A DNA stretch of 64,000 bases. It comes from Scytonema sp. UIC 10036 (lineage in GTDB: Bacteria > Cyanobacteriota > Cyanobacteriia > Cyanobacteriales > Nostocaceae). Positions within the stretch are counted from its first letter, which is position 1. The number at the start of each line of letters is the position of its first letter. Below the pieces are notes generated by a model, which was given only the letters and a program-made list of their open reading frames with translations, was not told the origin of the DNA and did no database searches. Below, piece by piece: positions 63,207-64,000 of the stretch. The translations under genes and the position numbers were made by a program. Location: assembly GCF_009725235.1 (NCBI RefSeq), contig NZ_WJFC01000001.1:1-64000 (forward strand), written 5' to 3'.

Positions 63207-64000
63207 ATGCCTAAAGATGACCAAAACCGGATTAAACACTTTACTACCCTCAAAACTAAATACCAAGCAACTCAATATCAAGATGTATCACCCACTAGTC
63301 CTCTGTATCTTATACTTAGAAAAGTTGACTTGGGGATTAAACTCAATCTATTAGACACTGAATGGTTAAGAGAGCAGAAGCTTGGATTTATATGCCAAGA
63401 ACAAGAAGATAAATTAAGGGATTTTGTCAATTTAGGCGTAGAATTCTCACAATTAAAAGCCAAGTATAAAGCTACAAATCATAGTGTTTCCTGGCAAGAT
63501 AGTCCTTTATATTTCATACTTTGTAAAATTGAATCAGGACAATTACTTACGTCTGGGGAAGTTCATTGGCTAACTTCAAACGGTCTATCTCAGACAAATG
63601 CGATCGCTCAAGATATTCAGCAATTCACTCAACTTAAATCTAAGTACAAAGCTACTCAATATCAAAACTCTTATCCTGATAGTCCTCTATATCAAATCTT
63701 GAAAAAGTTAGAGTTAGCAGAACTTTTGAATGATTTTGAATATAACTTTCTCTTAGATAACAAACTCTTGGAAACCGCAAATATTTTTAAACTACAAGAG
63801 TCAGAAAAAAAGAATATATTTGCTCAGTTAATAGATAAATATCAAGCAAAAAAACATTCCGAGCGCTCGTTGTTGAGTCCCTTGTATCCAATCCTACAGA
63901 AAATCGATGCAAGAAATAATTTAAGTGAATCAGAAATTCAATGGTTGGAACAGCAAGGGCTAAGCGAAACAATTGCTATTGCTCAAGAGTTGGAAAAAAC
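63207..64000 (+). CDS. Repeat protein of unknown function, partial (runs off the window)
   Basis: From an ATG at 63207 the frame is open to the window end (264 codons seen). The visible part consists of four tandem repeats of about 62-66 residues starting near residues 12, 79, 139 and 204. Each has F..LK.KY.A (FTTLKTKYQA, FSQLKAKYKA, FTQLKSKYKA, FAQLIDKYQA), an SPLY.IL.K block (SPLYLILRKV, SPLYFILCKI, SPLYQILKKL, SPLYPILQKI) and a WL..... L block. Highly charged and helical, with no signal peptide in the visible part. I do not recognise the family. The complete protein may be much longer and may carry a named domain beyond the window. Confidence 0.8.
   Translation, partial: MPKDDQNRIKHFTTLKTKYQATQYQDVSPTSPLYLILRKVDLGIKLNLLDTEWLREQKLGFICQEQEDKLRDFVNLGVEFSQLKAKYKATNHSVSWQDSPLYFILCKIESGQLLTSGEVHWLTSNGLSQTNAIAQDIQQFTQLKSKYKATQYQNSYPDSPLYQILKKLELAELLNDFEYNFLLDNKLLETANIFKLQESEKKNIFAQLIDKYQAKKHSERSLLSPLYPILQKIDARNNLSESEIQWLEQQGLSETIAIAQELEK

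Overview
The window looks like chromosomal DNA of a filamentous, probably heterocyst-type (Nostocales) cyanobacterium. Evidence: cyanobacteria-restricted families (DUF3611, DUF3155, DUF1818, a CCB-type complex-C assembly factor, the short cyanobacterial RpoZ), many HIP1 octamers (GCGATCGC), and the heptanucleotide tandem repeats and short palindromic repeats typical of these genomes. No organism name can be assigned from sequence alone.

Layout. 1-8 kb: DUF3611, a PadR regulator, a complex-C assembly protein, DUF3155, a GAF-type sensor kinase, and two paralogous exported proteins (one carrying SLH domains). 8-16 kb: sbcC, a decayed toxin-antitoxin pair, a deletion-derived sbcC remnant, a G+C-rich sensor kinase, a second broken toxin-antitoxin pair, and a methyltransferase. 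16-24 kb: a purple-acid-phosphatase-like enzyme, then two near-identical NarL-type response regulators flanking a FAD/Rieske oxidoreductase, an acidic disordered protein and a CsbD protein (possible stress island). 24-28.4 kb: an IS5-type element and the relic of an integrative element (small membrane protein, DUF3854 primase-like fragment, truncated tyrosine integrase) next to tRNA-Pro(GGG). 28.4-34 kb: an RTX-like repeat protein, DUF1818, an exported protein, rpoZ, a fasciclin protein and a GH13 amylase. 34.7-42 kb: a 1673-residue surface protein with a duplicated module, then an alpha/beta hydrolase-TetR operon with its likely operator. 43-45.6 kb: a salicylate-synthase-like chorismate enzyme with a methyltransferase. 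46-59.3 kb: a two-partner secretion locus (one TpsB, one full TpsA, three deletion-derived TpsA remnants) with an intact VapBC pair, a subtilisin-like protease, a HAF-repeat protein and a RibD-type reductase. 59.6-64 kb: an exported acidic protein, Uma2, a third broken toxin-antitoxin pair, a 5'-truncated vanadium haloperoxidase, a PII-like protein and the start of a long repeat protein that runs off the end.

The strongest theme is genome decay and repeat-driven remodelling. Two deletion junctions (sbcC remnant, integrase/primase fusion) fall on HIP1 octamers. Two truncated toxin genes end at copies of one palindromic repeat. A small MITE-like family with CAATACT/AGTATTG ends has five copies. 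The best candidates for new biology are the salicylate synthase-methyltransferase pair, the two-regulator stress island, the duplicated-module surface protein and the terminal repeat protein.
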